A DNA stretch of 64,000 nucleotides from Cudoniella acicularis (lineage: Eukaryota; Ascomycota; Leotiomycetes; Helotiales; Helotiaceae): positions 1 through 64,000 of the forward strand of contig JAAMPI010000111.1 of NCBI GenBank assembly GCA_013054445.1, given 5' to 3'. This document shows, one piece after another, positions 58,262-64,000 of this stretch. The translations under genes and the position numbers were made by a program. The stretch's first letter is position 1, and each line of letters begins with the position of its first letter. The notes beneath the pieces were generated by a model that did no database searches, had not been told where the DNA came from, and was given only the letters and a program-made list of their open reading frames with translations.

Positions 58262-58670
58262 CTTCGTTTTATAGTTGGGCAGGATTTCTCAACGATTCGG
58301 ATAGATGGTCAGGCGTTAATAGAGGCGAAAAGAAAAGGAAATACCCATATAATGTCGTACAATGAAAGACATACAAATCGAAAACCTGATCTCTTTTCAG
58401 AATTGCTTTTGCCGCACAACGTCACCTGCATAAGCTATCCCTATTCTGGAAATTCTTCTTCACCGAGTGTGGTGGCTTAGCGGTCCAATGGAATGTAGGT
58501 AGCCGCAGCATCAGCCTCGCAAGGAATTCTGAATAACCTCTCTGGTCGTACGACCAAAATGACGAGTATATATTCTACACTCTCCTTGGACAGTTCTTTT
58601 ACCACTTTCAATTTCATATCTTTACTTTACAGAACCCTCGCGCTACAGGACTTACCATCGCAACCAAGAG
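58262..58670. other. Intergenic
   Basis: 410 nt between MED6 stop and the next start. No gene seen. Confidence 0.4.
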
Positions 58671-60717
58671 ATGTCTCCCAAGCGAGCAAGCGACAAGGCA
58701 GACTCGCTCTGCAAGCGGATTGTCAAATTCAGCATCAGAAATTCCATCACTAAAACCCCTTCACGCAAGAGAGCTAGATATGATCTCACTCGGAGACAAG
58801 AAGTAAAATCAGTTCGAAGACACAGAGCTTGCTTAAGGTGCTCACTACTCCGGATCCGGGTTTGCCCTCCCTCACAGATTTCATGACTCACTACTGACAA
58901 CAACTACTTCAGTGTTCTGATGGTGACCTCTGCACTACCTGTGAGCAGCTTGCTTTCGTGGATTGCAATCACAATAGACAAGTTTTGTCTTTTTCGGGAT
59001 GTATCAGAACGCGGCTCTCGGAAGTTAGCATTTTCGAGGCTTGTAAGACGACCATGAAACTCATTCAAGTTGTTGAATGCTTTGTATTGATGTAATAATA
59101 GATATCCCTCATCCTTCGATGAGCGACCGGATGAGAGAAAAGACTGAGAGTCTCTCAGCCGAAAACATAACCCTCGACTTTGCTTCAAACGTCATCTGGG
59201 ATCTCCGAGCCCTCACCGAAGACATCGTGTCCTGGCTAAATACAGCCATGAAACCTGATAAAACAAGCAAGGTCGGCATACTATCCTCTCCGCAATTCCT
59301 AAAACTCGTCGAATCATCTCTAGAGCAAAATCCGAGAATGAATTTCCAGCGTATGATATATGCTATTTCCCTTGCTTATACCCAACCAGCGGCTCCGGAT
59401 AAACACGCTTATGGCGCCCTGGATCTCTATCGCGTGGGATCTATAGCGGGCCATGAGTTCTTGAAAGATTTGGATCGGAGGCTTCGGCCGGAAGCGCTTA
59501 AGCGTTGTGACGAGAATGTTCTACAGGCGCTTTTCCTGCTTCTGGTTGGTACGATTCTTGCCGTGGGGTACACCGAGTTCCGTGGCGAGTTACCAGATTG
59601 CGCAATCGCCAGCACTAATAGTGATCAAGAGTCAGTTCCAGATAATGAAAGCCAGCCTCCCCGGCTAAAATTACGAGAATACATAGCAATGCGCAGTCAT
59701 CTATGTCAAATCCTTGCGCACTACGTTGTCTTTCTCGCCTCGCAACTTAACCTCCGGCTGGATAGTCACGTCGAGCAATTTATGCTAGAGACTGCTGCTA
59801 ATAGGTGGCATAAGAAAGGCGCTTTTTGGTGGAACTCTTCACGCGCGGATCACGACTGTCGGGACGAAAATCTCATTTCCGAAAACGATATACCTACAAA
59901 TTGGATACCATTTAGCGGATGTAAAGCCTGCGGCTTTTGTGACACCTCTTCAAACAACTCCGAAAGTCTTGATGGCACTTTTCATTTGAGATCACAGGCT
60001 ATAGACTCTTATTTTTCCTGTGGCGCTTCCCCGGGCCAAGAATCACCAGACTCGTCCTACTTCCTTCAGGGCTTTCCAACTACAGGATTCTTAGCAGAGC
60101 AAGAACTCATCGTGTCAAATGATAGTCTCAACCTCCCACCTGAATGGACACAACAAATTCACCAGGCGCAGCTGTATCCCTGCTCAAGTATTCCGACAAT
60201 CCTCATCAAAGTCGCAAGCGAACTAGATATCGAAACTGATCATGATATGTCAAAGAACCTTCTCCGGGCTCTCCCTGGTATGCGATGCTTTTACATACCT
60301 GTATTGCATGAAAAAGCCGAGAATTTGAGTCAACGTCCTTTTACAAACCACCCCGCCCAGGAGCCCCCAAGTCCTATTCCCGTCCCTTCACAACCTCCAC
60401 CATCCTTACTTCCCCCTAATCTTTGTCAACAAGATCTTCCTATGCCGAACGCCAAAACTCTCCTTGAAAATCTAAAACAGAGCCAACAAGCGCACCTCTT
60501 TAAAGAACGCGTTTACTGTGATAGCTGCGGGGTGAGTATGAGTGGGGAGGGGAATGGGTATAAGGGCTATTGGAGGGATGTTTGTCAGAGCTGTTTGAAT
60601 GGGATCGATGTGTATAGACACAGGGGAGGAGTTTTTGCAGGGACTAGAAGTGAAGGCGAAGATATAGGTGGTGATAGGGACGAGGGTTTCAGGTGGGAGG
60701 AAAGAGGGTTGGTTTAA
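58671..60717 (+). CDS. Zn2Cys6 fungal transcription factor
   Basis: Exons 58671-58859, 58913-59042 and 59102-60717 total 1935 nt, giving 644 aa. A basic N-terminus (TPSRKRARYDLTRR) leads to the binuclear cluster, split by intron 1: RRHRACLRCSLLRIR then CSDGDLCTTCEQL with further Cys at FVDCNH and FSGC. After exon 2, YIPHPSMSDRMREKTESLSA follows. The middle is helical (regulatory domain: SWLNTAMKPDKT, MIYAISLAYTQPAAPDKHAY-GALD). A Pro-rich linker (about residues 510-535) and a C-terminal Cys pair region ERVYCDSCGVSMSGE, DVCQSCLNG complete it. Start MSPKRASDK fits; an earlier start has no support. Targets unknown; orientation is the same as MED6 but independent. Confidence 0.85.
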
Positions 60718-60899
60718 ATAGCTTTTTTAGTTTATGACTTCATGTTTTGTTTTCTTTTGTTAGAAATTATACCCGGGAAGGCCGTTAGGAAAAATAAATA
60801 TCTGGAAACTGGTTTAGAAGAATTCTACATGTAAATATAAGTTATAGGCTAGTCGTAATTATTATGTCGAGTTTTACTTCTGTTATTCTAGACCCTGAT
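60718..60899. other. 3' flank of the regulator gene
   Basis: T-rich 3' region up to the transposon end; no gene. Confidence 0.35.
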
Positions 60900-62945
60900 T
60901 ATCCGTTGCGCTGCGGCCAGGAGTGCCCTCCCCGGCTCCGGAATAACTGTTGTTCCGGAGGAACACCAAAGCCACGCTTTACTGTTTATATGTAAATAAA
61001 CCATCTAATTGATCAATTATACTATAACTATAATACCAGAAGATACTATATTTGATTCTACTGATAAAGGGACCCTCTGGCCTAACGAAAATCTACTATA
61101 TAATCAAGGGGACTTATTTAAGCCTATATAATTACCTAATTAGGGCTGCGAAATTAACCTATCAGACGACGTCTCTCCTGACGATCCTATTACTTTGTTT
61201 ATAATATACTATACGCTAGAAATCATTGATTTAATAGTCAAGAAGACGAATAACTATCTATAAGAGCCTTAAGACGATTCGTGCCCTCGTATAAGAGCAA
61301 AGGAGTGGTATCTGACGTCTTATAGAGAGATCTATGTCTACTTCGTAATACGTATATATATGACCTTATATATATATAACAAGATAGTAGACTATTAGAT
61401 CACGAAGGATATAGCCCCTAAGTACCTAATTATAAGCTATATGAGTAAGGACAGGTTCTAAGAGCTTTATATACACGTGCGATTCTATAGAGAAGAGGAA
61501 GAAGGACTATATAAGAAGATAGCTAATAACTCTCTATTCCTCTATCTCTTTTTAGTCAAAACTAGCTAATAAACTACCGAATAGGTCGATATCTTAAGTA
61601 TATATATTTAGGACGTTAATTTAAGAGTTTAGAAGCCTAGACGAGACTTAGTAGTAGACAAGATAATAGTACGATTTGAAGGTCGATTAAAGGAGACAAC
61701 TACTATTCTAAACAAGCCTATACCTATAGGATATAAGGTCTAGGGGGTAGCCTAGAGGGGGTTCTTAATCGTCTAGAACTAGTATATTCCTAGACAAAAA
61801 AATAGGCCCGTAGGAGTACGTACTCTAGGAGAGCTTGGTAGGACGATTAAGGCTAGAAATAGTAGAAATAAGACACAAGTAGTAGTCCTATACTTGATTA
61901 AAAGACTACCTAAGCCTCTTAAGGGGTCTGGCTATCACGTCTACCTTGATAATCTCTTTGTTTCTACTCGCTTTGTCTAATATGCCCGCTCCTAGGGAGT
62001 TATAATTACTAGGACATATAGGACAACTAGCGGAGTTATTAAGGAGCTTCTTGACCTTTAGAAATCAGATAAGAAGGATATAATACCCTAGGGCGAGACC
62101 TATTCTAGGTATACGCCTAATAGAGAAGTGTGTTACGTTAGATAGAAAGATCAAGCCTTTGTTTTAATAATGTCTTTCTTTATATTAGGTGACGAGCGTG
62201 TTTTAAGGCTAAGGAAGAGGCCTAAGGAGACTTCTTCTAAAGCAAAGACTATATGAATACCCTTTAGTAATCAGGCTATAAAGGTACTCTTAATTCCTAT
62301 AATTATAGACAGATATAATTATTATATAGGAGTAGTTAACGAGTTCGATTACCTGATTGCCTAGAACGCTAGTTTACGGCACGTGGAGCGAGGGGGGCAT
62401 CAAGCACTAGAGCACTGGCTACTACGTATAGTCTTAATCAACTGCTATTTGCTCTCTTATTGTTCAGACGTACTAGAGCCCCGCCAAGTGAGCTTTAGGA
62501 GCTAGCAGGACTTTAGGAGACAGCTAGTTAGTGCTCTATTAGCTAAAGGAAGAGACGGCGAGGTCTGTCTAAAGAGAAGAATATTATAGATTAGCTAGGG
62601 AGCTGATCAGGTGTCTACGTAGTTATATAAGCAAGTAAAGCTTGGGAAAAAGAGGAGGTGTGTGAGTTGTAAGGGACTATGGTTTGGAGACAGGCCTAAA
62701 AAACGGCAGGCACTAGCTAAAATTATAGCTAATCACGGCAGGAAGAGCTTAATATATGACTCTATATATAGGTATAAGCAATATAACGTTAACTTATATA
62801 AAAATAGAGGTTGTTTTGACGTATTTCACCGTTAAAGCTAAGAATTGATACTTTTGACGCACGAATACAGCTCTCTGATTGGCTATAATTAAGCGAAAAC
62901 CGATGCGCACGGGCCAGGGCACTCCTGGCCGCAGCGCAACGGATA
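60900..62945. mobile_element. piggyBac-like DNA transposon, heavily mutated
   Basis: A perfect 30-bp terminal inverted repeat bounds it: 60900-60929 (starting TATCCGTTGCGCTGCGGCC) and 62916-62945 (its reverse complement). The plus strand between carries a DDE transposase of the piggyBac (DDE_Tnp_1_7) type with many in-frame stops: LVVDKIIVRFEGRL (first catalytic Asp region), SGYHVYLDNLFVSTRFV (second Asp), GVIITRTYRTTSGVIKELLD, YNYYIGVVNEFDYL (third site, Asn where Asp is usual), HWLLRIVLINCYLLSY, and a Cys-rich end. Nearly all stops are TAG or TAA where Trp or Gln is expected, as repeat-induced point mutation gives. No TTAA duplication is seen at the ends. Confidence 0.75.
61200..62850 (+). 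pseudogene. piggyBac-like transposase remnant
   Basis: Coding remnant inside the element above. It reads in one main frame from about 61300 (EWYLTSYREIYVYFVIRIYM, matching the piggyBac N-terminal conserved block) through the Asp motifs to KKRRCVSCKGLWFGDRPKKR near 62650-62710, a Cys-rich terminal domain. Stops occur every 20-60 codons. Not expressible as a full protein. Confidence 0.65.
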
Positions 62946-63342
62946 GCGAGTGATCGCTAATTTTCAGCGTTGAGACCCCTATAATTTAGCGAGGCTACCT
63001 ACTGAAAGTGTCGCAATAGTGTGTATTAATCAGAACACAATTATTATTAAATACAATTAATATATTTTAGTGGTATATATAATGAGAAGCTTAAAATGAA
63101 TTTCTGAGTTATAAATAGTAAAGAACTAGCTATTATTATAGTTATACAAGATCATAATACTTTTAGTAAAGGCCTTACTAGGGTTTAAAGGCTTATAACT
63201 GAAAATTAGTAATCGCTCTATATAGAGAGTATTATAATTATATATATTAATTAAAATATAATTGCTTAATTCTAGTATCGCATGTATTGAAAAGCTGATA
63301 AGCTATTACTTAGTAATAAGTAATTCGACGACTAATTATTAT

Positions 63343-63570
63343 TATCCCCTCCGCCGCGGCCAGGGTTACACTTAAAACTCTATGTCATAATTGTCGTATA
63401 ACACCACAACAGATAAATATTTTAGAATTTGAAACGTTATTAACATAAAGACTTTTATCTAAGCTATTAAATTATAAAAGAATTGGGTCTTTTTATTTCG
63501 TGGCTGTATTTTTATCGCCAGGTGTTTATCGCTTGTCCTAGGTGCAAGGCTGGTCGCAGCGCAGGGGATA
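63343..63570. mobile_element. 228-bp MITE sharing ends with the piggyBac-like element
   Basis: Ends TATCCCCTCCGCCGCGGCC (63343-63361) and, inverted, TATCCCCTGCGCTGCGACC (63570-63552). They match each other at 19 of 22 positions and match the large element's TATCCGTTGCGCTGCGGCC. The interior is AT-rich and noncoding. Probably mobilised by the same transposase. Confidence 0.6.
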
Positions 63571-64000
63571 GTTGTACAGGATTACGATACTTTTGGCGGA
63601 GCCCTCGCTAAGATTTAGGGGTTTTTACATTAAAAATTAGTGATTACTCTACGCAGTATACGAAGAGTATTGTCATCATTTAGAATAAAGCGAATTTAGA
63701 ATTACTAGGTTATTCTCTTAGATATATAGATAGGAAACACAGAATTTTAAAGAACACACCTTTTTAAAATACCGCTCTAAAAACACTCGTACACGATTCT
63801 ACGGTCCTTAACGGTCTCTAACGGTCTCTCTCCCGTAATCGCGACGTAGATAGCTCCTATTGTTATAGAGATATCGTTGTTAGCGTCGCGGGAGGGAGGC
63901 CACGTAGACATCGCGACAGCGACACTGACAATAAACCACTACCGTAAGTAATACCGCGCACTCAAGGCGCTAGTATTTAGCTCGCTATAGACTGATCGGT
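63571..64000. other. AT-rich flank, possibly another repeat
   Basis: No coding frame. A tandem acggtc(t/c)cta run (ctacggtccttaacggtctctaacggtctc, about 63799-63829) and a GC-rich segment after 63830 suggest the edge of a further element that leaves the window. Confidence 0.35.

Noticed and set aside
58440..58520. tRNA-like stretch (gtggcttagcggtccaatgg)
   Set aside because: No matching B box or acceptor stem could be paired by eye.

Overview
The window is nuclear DNA of a filamentous ascomycete. Genes carry several short GT-AG introns, and the families present are typical of plant-associated or saprotrophic Pezizomycotina, probably Leotiomycetes/Helotiales: Pth11/SAT4-type seven-helix receptors, a CFEM domain, a Zn2Cys6 regulator, GH5 and AA9 cell-wall enzymes, BBE-type oxidase and NCS1 permease. 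The order-level guess is inference. One undetermined base (33505) shows this is draft sequence.

Layout. 0.5-16 kb is gene-dense: a GH5 endoglucanase, an SAT4 membrane protein, a GlcNAc sensor-like GH3/GNAT protein facing an Atg22/Ngt1-like transporter, an ADGF adenosine deaminase and a broken SDR. 16-29 kb is AT-rich and decayed. It holds a dead and a near-dead DUF3632-like copy, a dispersed repeat, a four-helix membrane protein, a haloacid dehalogenase, and a divergent pair of pseudogenes (amino-acid permease and FAD amine oxidase). 29-42 kb holds a CFEM receptor, a BBE-type oxidase, the housekeeping pair cdc123/proteasome chaperone, a 2OG-Fe(II) oxygenase and an NCS1 permease. 42.4-54 kb is mostly accessory: an inverted array of a short GTTGCACTTCGCA motif, an AA9-like remnant, fungal membrane proteins (one CorA-like), a MITE beside a receptor fragment, and a degenerate GATCA array. 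54-60.7 kb returns to genes: a C2H2 protein, a 2EXR-like protein, MED6 and a Zn2Cys6 regulator. 60.8-64 kb is a mutated piggyBac-like transposon plus a related MITE.

The most unusual object is the GlcNAc sensor-like gene at 5962-9315. Its uninterrupted third exon encodes an epsin N-terminal homology (ENTH) domain spliced in frame between the GH3 catalytic domain and the GH3 C-terminal part, ahead of two GNAT domains. The second is the 42.4-43.6 kb array, whose 16-base core recurs at 50.5 and 53.5-53.8 kb.

Many otherwise recognisable genes carry one to three lesions: indels in short homopolymers, nonsense codons and non-AG acceptors. Some look like RIP-type C-to-T decay, while others could be draft-sequence errors. 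Exon boundaries were inferred by hand from splice motifs and reading-frame bookkeeping.
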